Assembly (NCBI GenBank): GCA_937894065.1
Contig: CALCST010000020.1
Location: forward strand, 1-60,607
Direction: 5' to 3'
DNA from: an uncultured Parabacteroides sp.
GTDB taxonomy: Bacteria; Bacteroidota; Bacteroidia; Bacteroidales; Tannerellaceae
DNA: 60,607 nt
The notes beneath the pieces were generated by a model. That model was given only the letters and a program-made list of their open reading frames with translations, was not told the origin of the DNA and made no database searches. A program made the position numbers and the translations under genes. Positions 8,155-16,930 of the stretch are shown piece by piece. Numbering within the stretch: position 1 is the first letter of the stretch; each line of letters starts with the position of its first letter.

Positions 8155-8162
8155 TATGTTTG
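8155..8162 (+). promoter_or_regulatory. Candidate -7 box for the propeller operon
   Basis: TATGTTTG, about 87 bases before the ATG at 8249. No convincing -33 element and no GTGTC half-sites are present, so the three propeller genes may have their own promoter separate from operator copy 3. The rest of 7960-8248 is AT-rich with no gene seen. Confidence 0.4.
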
Positions 8163-8248
8163 CAAAATAGTATTTGGTTAATTGTTTTATTTTGTTATAA
8201 ATAGTGATATTGTTATTGATTATATTAACAGCTTAAATTTTAATATTT

Positions 8249-9463
8249 ATGAATATATTAACCCCTGTATATATATTATTGGCTAATTTGTTTTTTGTTG
8301 TATTGTATTCTTGCAAAAATAAGGATATACAAAAAAACGAAAAAGAAGTATGTTCTGCTTGTAATGTAATAGAATTGTCGGATGCTGCATCACAAGAACA
8401 AACTGTTAAACTCTCAGAAATCGCAGATTCAATAACCTTCCTGCCTTTAAGTAACATAAAGGATATTGGCGAGGAGAAGATAATAATATCAGATAGATAT
8501 ATATACGCAGGTTCAAAAGTGTTTGATTGGAATGGTAGTTATTTATTTGAGGTTGGAACACGAGGAACCGGACCAGGAGAAGAACCTTTTTTACATACAA
8601 TAATAAGTATCGATTCTTTGTTTTATTCAATGGCAGATAAATTGATAAAATATGATAGTCGAGGTAAATATATGGGTAAAGAATGTTCTGTATTAGATAT
8701 CCATCCGTTAGGTATGGGACGTGCTGGTAATAATATCGCATTTTGTACGTTAGACACATTATATTTCTATTCTTCTGATTTATTTTTAAAAAAAGTTGTA
8801 CGTGTTGTTCCTGATTGGCCGGAAAAATCAGAAATGATGAGTTATCATAAGAGTTTAAAATTTTTCACAGAGAATATGGATTCTGTTTTATATTATAATT
8901 ATGTTAATGATACTATATATAGGGTTTTAAATGATGATATTCAGCCTCGTTGGGTTATTAGTTTGGGAAATGATAAAATACCAACAAAACATATATTGGG
9001 AAATGAATCAAAAAGGATGGGAGTTGGAGCAAAGTATTTTAGTAATGAAAATTTGTCAGATTGGGATTATTTGAAAGAAACGGATAATAAAATACGTGTA
9101 TTTTCTGTTTTTGAATCCGAAAACTATGTTTTTGCTTATTGGTTCAGGATGCGAGAATTTTGGCAACTGAGAAATATGTCTCCTTCTGTTTTTCAAATAG
9201 CATATTATGATAAAAAACTTAATACAACAAAAGCTGTTTCTGGCGATGGTTTTATAGATGATATTAGTTCGTTAGGTACGTTTTACCCATTATTAGGTAT
9301 ACATGATAATTGTATGGTTAATTCTTTTTGGCCATATGAACTAAAAGAAAAAGTTGATTTGCTAAGACAGAATGGAGATACTGTTGATGCTAAATTATTA
9401 AATTTGGTAGATAAAGTAAAAGAAGAAGATAATCCAATTTTAGTACTTGTACATCTTAAATAA
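8249..9463 (+). CDS. 6-bladed beta-propeller lipoprotein
   Basis: A 404-residue propeller-family protein. The signal sequence ends in a lipobox (VLYSC, Cys22), so it is predicted to be lipid-anchored in the envelope. Family marks: LSEIADSITFLPLSN, then FDWNGSYLFEVG with RGTGPGEE, and the C-terminal EEDNPILVLVHLK. First of three propeller genes in a row on the same strand. The IPLETT block is less conserved than in its neighbours, making it the most diverged copy. Function unknown. Confidence 0.8.
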   Translation: MNILTPVYILLANLFFVVLYSCKNKDIQKNEKEVCSACNVIELSDAASQEQTVKLSEIADSITFLPLSNIKDIGEEKIIISDRYIYAGSKVFDWNGSYLFEVGTRGTGPGEEPFLHTIISIDSLFYSMADKLIKYDSRGKYMGKECSVLDIHPLGMGRAGNNIAFCTLDTLYFYSSDLFLKKVVRVVPDWPEKSEMMSYHKSLKFFTENMDSVLYYNYVNDTIYRVLNDDIQPRWVISLGNDKIPTKHILGNESKRMGVGAKYFSNENLSDWDYLKETDNKIRVFSVFESENYVFAYWFRMREFWQLRNMSPSVFQIAYYDKKLNTTKAVSGDGFIDDISSLGTFYPLLGIHDNCMVNSFWPYELKEKVDLLRQNGDTVDAKLLNLVDKVKEEDNPILVLVHLK

Positions 9464-9473
9464 ATATAGTTGC

Positions 9474-9506
9474 AGAACATTTCTGAAGATAATTTTGATA
9501 AGAGTT
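9474..9506 (+). pseudogene. Possible short remnant of a regulator gene
   Basis: TTGC followed by TCTGAAGATAATTTTGATAA matches the regulator segment encoding LLSVTEDNFDK at 23 of 33 bases, reading as S-E-D-N-F-D-K. It falls in the gap between two propeller genes, where other cassette boundaries carry regulator ends. Too short for certainty. Confidence 0.3.
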
Positions 9507-9567
9507 TGATTATGTAAATATTCTAACGAATTAAACATTAATAGTAAACCTTGATAAATATATTATT

Positions 9568-10749
9568 ATGAAATTAATGTTATTAAATATCGCAATTTTA
9601 TTACTTCTTTGTGTTAATTGCACAAACACGCCCAATGATTCAATAAAGGAAATACCTTTTGGTGATGGTATTGAGCATGTCAAAGAGATTAATATAAGTA
9701 GAATAGCTTCAGATGTGGAATATATAGCATTGGAAACTACTCCTGATTGTCTTTTGGGCAGAGACTTGTATAATGTTGAATTTTGTGGAGACTATCTGTT
9801 TGTCAGAGGTGATTACCAATTGTTCCAATTTTCAAAAGAAGGGAAGTTTATTCGTAAAATAGGTAAAGAAGGTCAAGGTCCGGAAGAATACTTGAAAATA
9901 ACTTCGGCTAAGTATGACAATCATAAGAGGGAAATATATGTAAATGATTTATTGGCTAAAAAAATTAAAGTTTATTCATTCGATGGGAATTTCATAAGAG
10001 ATATTCCTGTTGGTGATGGTGAGTTGTTGCTACATTATGATTCAGACAATAAGTTGTTTTATATGTATCCGATGCTATATTTTAATAAGCAAAATTCAAG
10101 TGAGTTGATTGTTTATAATGAGAATGGTGAGAAAATATATGATTTCCCATTTATTAAAAAAGAGAATGTTGAATATCCTGGTTTTATATTTACCAATACT
10201 ATTATTTATACATACAATAATGCGTTATATTGTAAAGATCCGTTGGAAGCTAATGTTTATCAATTGATTGGAGATAAGAAAAATCCCGCATATTTTTTTA
10301 ATCTTGGTAAATATGAAAAATATAGTATGCTGGATGATATGATTGTAACAGGAACAGGAGATACTGGATTTGGCGAAATTAATAAAGAGGCTGATAATAA
10401 AATATCATTTTATGATATTTTTGAAATGTCTGATTGTATATGTTTTCATTATCTGCAAAACCAACGGAGGTTAGCATTGTATGATAAAATTAATAACGAG
10501 GTTTGTCGTGTCCGTGGCAGGAATGCTAAAATAGATGGTTTTACTGACGATTTACAAAATGGTTATCCTATTCTTCCTCGGTTTTATACTAATAATAAAA
10601 TTGTAGGTTATGTTTCGGCAGCAGCATTGTTGGAAGATTTAACGGATAAAAATAATGTGAAAGATTCTGTTAAACATATTCTTGAGGATTTGTCTGAAGA
10701 TGATAATCCGGTACTTCAGGTGGTAACGTTGAAGATGTCTCAAAAATGA
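9568..10749 (+). CDS. 6-bladed beta-propeller lipoprotein
   Basis: A 393-residue propeller-family lipoprotein (lipobox CVNC, Cys18). Marks in order: ISRIASDVEYIALETTPDC, FSKEGKFIRKIG with KEGQGPEEY, and the C-terminal SEDDNPVLQVVTLK. Closest in these blocks to the 3761 protein. The stop codon (TGA 10747-10749) overlaps an ATG at 10746 and lies 26 bases before the more likely start of the next propeller gene at 10776, so the two are probably co-transcribed. Function unknown. Confidence 0.85.
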   Translation: MKLMLLNIAILLLLCVNCTNTPNDSIKEIPFGDGIEHVKEINISRIASDVEYIALETTPDCLLGRDLYNVEFCGDYLFVRGDYQLFQFSKEGKFIRKIGKEGQGPEEYLKITSAKYDNHKREIYVNDLLAKKIKVYSFDGNFIRDIPVGDGELLLHYDSDNKLFYMYPMLYFNKQNSSELIVYNENGEKIYDFPFIKKENVEYPGFIFTNTIIYTYNNALYCKDPLEANVYQLIGDKKNPAYFFNLGKYEKYSMLDDMIVTGTGDTGFGEINKEADNKISFYDIFEMSDCICFHYLQNQRRLALYDKINNEVCRVRGRNAKIDGFTDDLQNGYPILPRFYTNNKIVGYVSAAALLEDLTDKNNVKDSVKHILEDLSEDDNPVLQVVTLKMSQK

Positions 10750-10775
10750 TAATTAATAAAACGGTATTATATATT

Positions 10776-12023
10776 ATGAAAATCAAAAATCTATATTCAC
10801 TCGCATTAATATCAACTTTTCTTTTTGCAATAACATCCTGCAATACTGAAAAAGAATCCAGAAAGCTGGAAGTGATATCGGTAGAGAACGCATATAACAA
10901 TCAGGCTGCAATAAATGCGTCGGACTGTTTCAGCAAGATTCACTATGTGAAATTAGAAACAACGGATGAGTCATTGGTCGGCAACAAGCCATCGGTGTGG
11001 ATTTCTGGAAACAAACTTATTGTAACTTCAAACCAGAAACAATGTCTTGTTTTTGATAAGGAAACGGGAAAGTTTATATGTTCAATCGGACATATCGGGA
11101 ATGGCCCAGAAGGAAGTCAAAGCCTTTCAGGATGGTTGAATGTGGCTTCATCAAGAATATATTTCCCCAAGGGAAACGGTAATAATGTGGTTTATGATAC
11201 TGACGGAAATTTTATCGGTACACAGAAAGATCCGGAACTGACCGACGGTTTCTATGGAATAGACAACTATGATTATCTGAATTCAGAAATACTGGTGAAA
11301 CATTTGCCGGCAACGGACAAGAAGCCGGACAGAATAGTTCTTTATCGTGATACAAGTATTCTTGCGCTTTTTCCGTCTCATGGCGAGTCAGTCAGCCGTT
11401 TGTCCGGAAGCGTGGATAATATTCAGGAAATCAGTGTTATGAAAAATAAAGAGCGGGATATAATAAATATAAAATATAAGGACGGAATGCAAAACAGCCT
11501 TGTTCCTTCAGAACAGATTTTTTGGCATTTGGGCGATAATTTGTTTTTCAGGGAATTGTTTAATGATACAATTTATAAAGTTGAGCAGCAAGGTTTGCTT
11601 CCAGTAAAGCGTTTCGATTTCGGTTCTATGAGTTGGGCACGTGAAGACAGATATAATCCTGAAAAGGACAATGCAATCTATCCATTGGATGTATATGAGA
11701 ACGAGCGTGTTTTATGGTTACGTTTTATAGTGAACTTCTTTCATCCTGATAAATGGGAAATGTATAATGCAGTTTATGACAAAAAAGATGGAACAGTAAA
11801 AGTTTCTCCATTTGACGATGGAATCAATGATGATTTGAATGGTTTTATATCTCTTCAACCTTCATTCTCATCGCACACTGGCGAATTTGCACAAATAGTC
11901 TCTGTTGAAGATATCCAAAACTGGTTTGATGAAAATTCCGATAAAGAAGATTTGCCGGAAAGTGTGGAAATGCTTAGGAATATATCTGATGAAGATAATC
12001 CGGTTGTAGTGTTGATGGAGTGA
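10776..12023 (+). CDS. 6-bladed beta-propeller lipoprotein
   Basis: A 415-residue propeller-family lipoprotein. The ATG at 10776 gives a standard signal sequence MKIKNLYSLALIS with lipobox AITSC (Cys22); an ATG at 10746 would add ten residues and is less likely. Marks: IHYVKLETTDESLVGN, FDKETGKFICSIG with HIGNGPEG, and the C-terminal DEDNPVVVLME. Third and last of the row. Codon use looks richer in G and C than in the 8249 and 9568 genes, hinting at a different origin. Confidence 0.8.
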   Translation: MKIKNLYSLALISTFLFAITSCNTEKESRKLEVISVENAYNNQAAINASDCFSKIHYVKLETTDESLVGNKPSVWISGNKLIVTSNQKQCLVFDKETGKFICSIGHIGNGPEGSQSLSGWLNVASSRIYFPKGNGNNVVYDTDGNFIGTQKDPELTDGFYGIDNYDYLNSEILVKHLPATDKKPDRIVLYRDTSILALFPSHGESVSRLSGSVDNIQEISVMKNKERDIINIKYKDGMQNSLVPSEQIFWHLGDNLFFRELFNDTIYKVEQQGLLPVKRFDFGSMSWAREDRYNPEKDNAIYPLDVYENERVLWLRFIVNFFHPDKWEMYNAVYDKKDGTVKVSPFDDGINDDLNGFISLQPSFSSHTGEFAQIVSVEDIQNWFDENSDKEDLPESVEMLRNISDEDNPVVVLME

Positions 12024-12150
12024 GAGTTGTATAAATATTAAACTTCTACTTTGTTGAATTTGACAAAAAACGTATCTGAAATTGTATGTATAGTAATAGA
12101 AGGTTTAGAAAGGTAAAATAAATGATATAATTAAATTCTTTTAACAAGTA
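12024..12150 (+). pseudogene. Decayed 3' end of a regulator gene
   Basis: From about 12057 the sequence (AATTTGACAAAAAACG, then TAGAAGGTTTAGAAAGG, then GATATAATTAAATTCTTTTA) follows the last 90 bases of the intact regulators (AATTTCGACAAG, GGAAGTGGAGAAAGG, GAGATAATTAGATTATTTTA) with many substitutions, small gaps and no open frame. It runs into operator copy 4 just as the intact genes run into copies 2 and 3. Bases 12024-12056 hold nothing recognisable. Confidence 0.5.
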
Positions 12151-12257
12151 GGTGTCAGGTAAAAAAGCATATGATTATGCTTTATTAGCTTGATAAATAT
12201 GTTGTTAAGTCTATTTGAAAGTGTCAGGTTAATTTTCTCAATTCCGTTATATATTTG
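12151..12257 (+). promoter_or_regulatory. Operator-promoter copy 4 (orphan)
   Basis: GGTGTCAGGT at 12151, AGTGTCAGGTTAAT at 12220 (69 bp) and TATATATTTG ending at 12257 (37 bp). The centre matches copy 1 (TTGATAAATATG, TTAAGTCT). It now points only at a 23-codon propeller-gene remnant. Confidence 0.7.
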
Positions 12258-12266
12258 CTGTGTTAT

Positions 12267-12338
12267 TTGTACGAAGAAGAATTGAAAGCTTTGGGTTTAA
12301 AAGAAGATGACAACCCAATGTTAGTAGTCGGAAAGTGA
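12267..12338 (+). pseudogene. 3' remnant of a beta-propeller gene
   Basis: The frame reads LYEEELKALGLKEDDNPMLV and ends VGK-stop, the same EDDNP-plus-strand ending found in all four propeller proteins here. No start codon or upstream part remains. The fragment begins ten bases after the -7 box of operator copy 4, so a deletion has joined the promoter to the end of a fifth propeller gene. Confidence 0.8.
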
Positions 12339-12340
12339 AA

Positions 12341-12510
12341 TAACTTAAGTTTAGCAAGATGTTTGACTTAAAATAGTTGACAAGGCTTCAGGAACGAGTT
12401 GACAAGGTTTAATACATATTACTTAGCATTTGATTATCTAAGAACCCTCGTCAATTTGTTCACTTGTCAACTCGTTAACTTAAAGTCAAGCTTAGCGAAA
12501 CTCAAATAAA
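12341..12510. repeat. GTTGACAAGG palindromic element, copy A
   Basis: AGTTGACAAGGCTTCAG at 12375 and ACGAGTTGACAAGG just after it face CTTGTCAACTCGTTAACTT at 12463. An outer imperfect pair (AAGTTTAGCAAGATGTTTGAC and GTCAAGCTTAGCGAAACT) extends the structure. The same words occur at 13732-13843 and 46271-46357. Probably a dispersed non-coding repeat. The rest of the gap to 12630 shows no gene; a weak -7-like TAGATTTG is at 12562-12569. Confidence 0.65.
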
Positions 12511-12630
12511 GCAATTTTGCATTTTTAACATAATGTTTATAGTATCGCTACGATTAATTCATAGATTTGTGATAGCCAATATAAAGAATGCCTTTGTATT
12601 TGTCTGTTGTAATTTTAAATCTGATAAAAT

Positions 12631-13719
12631 ATGAAAAAAGACAAATTGTTGGTTTATATATTTCTCTTGTCGCTTCCTTTGGTGATGTCGGGATGTTCCG
12701 GAGAGAAGGAAGAAGGACAAACTGAGGAGAAAGGAGTGGAAACCGTGCTTCCGTCGAATGTGGAAGAAGTGGAGGTCGCTACTTTGGAGAAACGGGATTT
12801 TGCCCATGAACTGGTGAGCAATGGAAAAGTTTCGTCGGGGAATTATGCCGACTTACGTTTCCGGACAAGCACGGAGCCTGTGGCGAAAGTATATGTTAAG
12901 AATGGAGAAACAGTTCGTAAAGGGCAGAAGATAGCTGAACTGGAGCTTTTCACATTGCAGAACAAGGTGGCGCAGGCAGAAAATACCTTGAACCAGTCAG
13001 AACTTGAGATGAAGGATGTGCTGATAGGTCAGGGATATTCGCCCGACAGGTTGGATGGAGTTCCCGAAGAAATACTTAAACTGGCAAAAGTGAAAAGCGG
13101 CTATGAGCAGAATCTTGCTATTTATGAACTTGCCGAATTTGAACTGAAACAGGCGGTGCTGACTGCTCCTTTCGATGGAATTGTGGCAAATCTGTTCGGT
13201 AAGCAATATAATCTGCCGGATAATTCGGAACCTTTCTGCCGCATACTTTCCTCAGAATCAATGGAAGTCTCTTTTAAAATACTTGAGAGTGAGTTGCCTC
13301 TGCTTCACCGTGGCGACCGTGTGGAGATATTACCTTTTTCGTCTGCCAAGCCATCGTCGGGAAGCATAACGGAAATAAATCCTCTTGTGGACGAAAACGG
13401 AATGGTGGGAGTTAAGGCTTCGATAGCTTCGGGAAGCGGTCTTTTCGACGGTATGAATGTGCGTGTCAGTGTGAAGCGTACTGTTTCGGACCAGTTTGTT
13501 GTGCCTAAGACTGCCGTTGTGCTACGTTCCGGAAAACCGGTAATGTTTACTTATAAAGATGGCAAAGCTCTGTGGAATTATGTCCAGACCGGAATGGAGA
13601 ATATGACTGAATATACAATCAGCGGAGAAGAGCTTGAAGAAGGTATGCAGGTGATAGTTTCCGGGAATATGAACCTTGCGCATGAGACTCCGGTGAAATT
13701 GGTTTCTGGTAATGAATAA
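12631..13719 (+). CDS. RND efflux periplasmic adaptor (membrane fusion protein)
   Basis: A 362-residue lipoprotein (lipobox VMSGC) of the HlyD/AcrA-type adaptor family. Early beta strands (RTSTEPVAKVYVKNGETV), a short helical hairpin (QNKVAQAENTLNQSELEM onward), a returning lipoyl half (LTAPFDGIVANLFG), and beta-barrel and proximal domains with VPKTAVVLRSGKPV. It would connect the inner-membrane permease to the TolC-type channel in the periplasm. First gene of an adaptor-permease-TolC-permease set. Followed by palindromic element copy B, then the permease 132 bases downstream. Confidence 0.9.
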   Translation: MKKDKLLVYIFLLSLPLVMSGCSGEKEEGQTEEKGVETVLPSNVEEVEVATLEKRDFAHELVSNGKVSSGNYADLRFRTSTEPVAKVYVKNGETVRKGQKIAELELFTLQNKVAQAENTLNQSELEMKDVLIGQGYSPDRLDGVPEEILKLAKVKSGYEQNLAIYELAEFELKQAVLTAPFDGIVANLFGKQYNLPDNSEPFCRILSSESMEVSFKILESELPLLHRGDRVEILPFSSAKPSSGSITEINPLVDENGMVGVKASIASGSGLFDGMNVRVSVKRTVSDQFVVPKTAVVLRSGKPVMFTYKDGKALWNYVQTGMENMTEYTISGEELEEGMQVIVSGNMNLAHETPVKLVSGNE

Positions 13720-13731
13720 TAAAAGCGTCGT

Positions 13732-13843
13732 AACAGTTGATAAGTTGACAAGGCTACAGATACAAGGTGTTATATTTTACTCTCTTGTTCCCTTGTCAAC
13801 TCGTTCCCTCGTCAACTGTTATGTTTCGCTTGCGAAACATAAC
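13732..13843. repeat. GTTGACAAGG palindromic element, copy B
   Basis: AACAGTTGATAAGTTGACAAGG faces CCTTGTCAACTCGTTCC followed by GTCAACTGTT. It is joined to a perfect 12-bp palindrome GTTATGTTTCGC / GCGAAACATAAC at 13818-13843 just before the permease start codon. Strong RNA structure between adaptor and permease may tune downstream expression. Confidence 0.7.
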
Positions 13844-13851
13844 AACAAACT

Positions 13852-16800
13852 ATGGTAAAGTTTCTAATAAATCGTCCTATCGCCGTGCTTATGGCTTTTA
13901 CGGCATGCTTCATCATCGGGCTGGTGACTTATTTCACACTGCCTGTATCCTTGCTGCCCGACATAGCCATACCGCAGATAACAATACAGCTCACTTCTGA
14001 CAATGCTTCGGCAAGGGAATTGGAAAATACAATGGTTGCACCCGTGCGTCGTGCCTTGCTGCAAGTTTCCGGTCTTGAGGAAATGCGCAGCGAGACACGC
14101 GACGGCTCGGGTATAATAAAGCTCTCGTTCGAGTTCGGCACAAATACGGACCTTGCTTTTATCGAGGTCAACGAGAAGATTGATGCGGCTATGAACTATC
14201 TGCCCAAGGATGCAGTGCGTCCGAAGGCAGTGAAGGCAAGCGCCACTGATATTCCTGTTTTCTATCTCAATATGACATTGAAAGCCGGAAAACCATATAC
14301 GCCTGAAGACGAGCATAAGTTCCTTGAGCTTTGCGAGCTTGCGGATAATGTTGTAAGGCGCAGGATTGAGCAGCTTCCTCAGGTGGCAATGGCGGATATG
14401 ACCGGAATACCGGGCAGGATGATACAGATAGTTCCGGATATGGAGAAACTTTCTTCGCTTGGAATTAGTATCGGTGAGTTGGAAAACACACTTTCGGAAA
14501 ACAATGTGGAGCCTGGCAATATGCTTGTCCGTGACGGATATTATGAATACAATATCCGCATCTCTGCGCTTCTCCGCTCGGTTGAGGATGTAGGCGACAT
14601 ATATCTGAAAAAAGGAGAAAGATTGTTCCGCCTTCGTGACTTGTGCGAGGTTAATCTGGTATCACAGCAGGAAATGGGACGCTCCGTAGCCGGAGGAAAA
14701 CGTGCGGTTACCCTTGCCATAATCAAGCAGAATGAGGAGAATATGGATAACCTGAAAGCGGAGTTGAAAAAGACAACGGACTATTTCATGGAATTGTATC
14801 CGGACGTTGAGTTCTCTATCAGCCGCAACCAGACTGAGCTGTTGGACTATACTATTTCTAATTTGCAGCAGAATTTCACGTTGGGATTTCTTTTCATATT
14901 TATAGTTGCCGTGTTCTTTATCGGTGATGTGCGTTCGCCTATGGTTATAGGTATAACGATGATAACATCGGTTATAATCACGTTCTTCTTCTTTTATATC
15001 TGCGGAATATCACTTAATGTTATTTCTCTTTCAGGTCTTATCCTTGCCGTGGGTATGATGATTGACAATGCCATAATTGTCACGGAAAACATATCGCAGT
15101 ATCGTGAACGTGGCTACACTTTGCGGCGCTCGGCTGTGTTGGGAACCACGGAGATGATAACGCCAATGCTCAGCTCGTCACTGACAACGGTTGCCGTGTT
15201 TGTTCCTCTTATATTTATGAGCGGAATTGCTGGCGCTATATTTATGGACCAGGCGTTTTCAATTACATCCGGTCTTGCGGTGTCATATTTTACCGGAATA
15301 ATGCTTCTGCCCGTACTTTATATACTTTTCTACCGCATCGGGTTAAGGAAGAAACGCAGCTGGTTTACGGCTGATTTCAAGAATGTGCTTAAGAATGAAT
15401 GGCTCGAGTCTTTCTATGACAAAGGTATAGACTGGGTTTTCTCGCATAAGACGCTGAGTGTTGTGGTTTGTCTGCTGACAATTCCTCTATGTGTATTTAT
15501 GTTTGCCGTGCTCGACAAGCAGAGAATGCCGGATATAGACCAGAACGAACTTATCGTGCGTGTGGAATGGAATGAGAATATACACGTTGGTGAGAACAAT
15601 TCAAGGGTTGACAGTCTGCTCCGCCTTATTGATGGAGATGTGATAGAGCATACGGCATATGTCGCAATGCAGGATTATGTTCTGAACACAGATATGGATC
15701 TTTCCATGGCAGAAGCCGAGATATATCTGAAAACAGAAAAGCCGGAAGGAATAGAACCTTTGCAGCAGAAGATTGATTCTATTCTGCATACGAACTATCC
15801 GAAGGTTGCCGTGACATTTATGCCACCGGTAACTATTTTTGAGAAGCTTTTCGAAACCGGTGAGGCTGATGTGGTGGCACGCCTGCAGCAGAAAGATAAG
15901 ACAAGGAGTCTGAATCCGGAAGAACTCAAAAGACTGGAAAGACGAATTTCCGAAGGAAGCGGAACTAAACCGGAAAAGACTTCGTTCAGAAGCCAGCTTA
16001 ATATAATGATTGACCGGGAAAAGCTTCTGCTCTATGATGTGGCATATTCAGACGTAGTTAAGGTGATGCGCACCGCATTCAGGGAAAACACCGTTTCCAC
16101 TTTGCGTTCGTATCAGCAATATTTGCCTATAACTCTTTCCGGAAATGACAAGAGCGTTGAGCGGATATTACGTGAGACTTACGTTGAGGCAGGAAGTGGT
16201 GATGATGCAAGCGGCAGACGTTATATCCCGCTTGGAAGCCTTGTGAGTGTGGTTCCGGCTGAAGACCTGAAATATATCACCGCCGGACGCAATGGTGAAT
16301 ATATTCCTCTGGATTTCTACGGAGTAGAGAATCCGGAAAAACTGATTGACGACGTGGAAAAGGTTGTCGGCAGTGAGGAAGGCTGGGATGTGGATTTCTC
16401 AGGCAGCTTTTTCTCGAACAAGAAAATGTTAGGCGAGCTTACTGTTATCCTGTTCATTTCCGTATTGCTTATGTATTTTATATTGTGCGCCCAGTTTGAG
16501 AGTTTCCTTCAGCCTCTTATCGTGCTTGCGGAAATACCGATGGACACTGCATTTGCTCTGGTAGTACTTTGGTTGTGCGGCCATTCGCTTAATCTTATGT
16601 CGGCGATTGGTATAGTGGTGTCGTGCGGTATCGTAGTCAACGACTCAATCCTGAAGCTTGATTCCATAAATGAATTGCGCAAGGAAGGTTTGCCTTTGAT
16701 GGACGCCATTCATACGGCGGGACGGAGACGCTTGCGCGCTATTATAATGACGACATTGACAACGGTGTTTGCAATGGTTCCGCTGCTGTTCACTTCGGAT

Positions 16801-16926
16801 ATGGGTTCGGAACTGCAGCGTCCGCTTTCAATAGCTATGATTGGTTCGATGACTGCGGGCTTGCTGATAAGCTTGTTCTTTATACCGTTGATATATTGGT
16901 TTATTTACAGAAAACATTCAAAATGA
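13852..16926 (+). CDS. RND efflux permease
   Basis: A 1024-residue inner-membrane RND-superfamily permease: N-terminal LINRPIAVLMAFTACFI helix, large periplasmic loops, and the two six-helix blocks of the AcrB/CusA fold. In TM4 the motif is GMMIDNAIIVTEN, with one Asp where AcrB has two. In TM10 the relay-lysine position appears as Asn (GIVVNDSIL). The proton-relay set is therefore not that of AcrB. Substrate unknown. Four bases separate its stop from the TolC-type gene. Confidence 0.9.
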   Translation: MVKFLINRPIAVLMAFTACFIIGLVTYFTLPVSLLPDIAIPQITIQLTSDNASARELENTMVAPVRRALLQVSGLEEMRSETRDGSGIIKLSFEFGTNTDLAFIEVNEKIDAAMNYLPKDAVRPKAVKASATDIPVFYLNMTLKAGKPYTPEDEHKFLELCELADNVVRRRIEQLPQVAMADMTGIPGRMIQIVPDMEKLSSLGISIGELENTLSENNVEPGNMLVRDGYYEYNIRISALLRSVEDVGDIYLKKGERLFRLRDLCEVNLVSQQEMGRSVAGGKRAVTLAIIKQNEENMDNLKAELKKTTDYFMELYPDVEFSISRNQTELLDYTISNLQQNFTLGFLFIFIVAVFFIGDVRSPMVIGITMITSVIITFFFFYICGISLNVISLSGLILAVGMMIDNAIIVTENISQYRERGYTLRRSAVLGTTEMITPMLSSSLTTVAVFVPLIFMSGIAGAIFMDQAFSITSGLAVSYFTGIMLLPVLYILFYRIGLRKKRSWFTADFKNVLKNEWLESFYDKGIDWVFSHKTLSVVVCLLTIPLCVFMFAVLDKQRMPDIDQNELIVRVEWNENIHVGENNSRVDSLLRLIDGDVIEHTAYVAMQDYVLNTDMDLSMAEAEIYLKTEKPEGIEPLQQKIDSILHTNYPKVAVTFMPPVTIFEKLFETGEADVVARLQQKDKTRSLNPEELKRLERRISEGSGTKPEKTSFRSQLNIMIDREKLLLYDVAYSDVVKVMRTAFRENTVSTLRSYQQYLPITLSGNDKSVERILRETYVEAGSGDDASGRRYIPLGSLVSVVPAEDLKYITAGRNGEYIPLDFYGVENPEKLIDDVEKVVGSEEGWDVDFSGSFFSNKKMLGELTVILFISVLLMYFILCAQFESFLQPLIVLAEIPMDTAFALVVLWLCGHSLNLMSAIGIVVSCGIVVNDSILKLDSINELRKEGLPLMDAIHTAGRRRLRAIIMTTLTTVFAMVPLLFTSDMGSELQRPLSIAMIGSMTAGLLISLFFIPLIYWFIYRKHSK

Positions 16927-16930
16927 AGAT

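Noticed and set aside
126..12257. The four GTGTC elements as recombinase attachment or inversion sites
   Set aside because: Half-sites are direct, not inverted, keep a fixed distance to a promoter box, and no recombinase gene is in the window. Not excluded, but a regulatory role explains more.
12341..12510. An insertion sequence at the edge of the cassette array
   Set aside because: There are inverted-repeat-like arms but no transposase frame; similar words at 13732 and 46271 fit a small non-coding repeat better.
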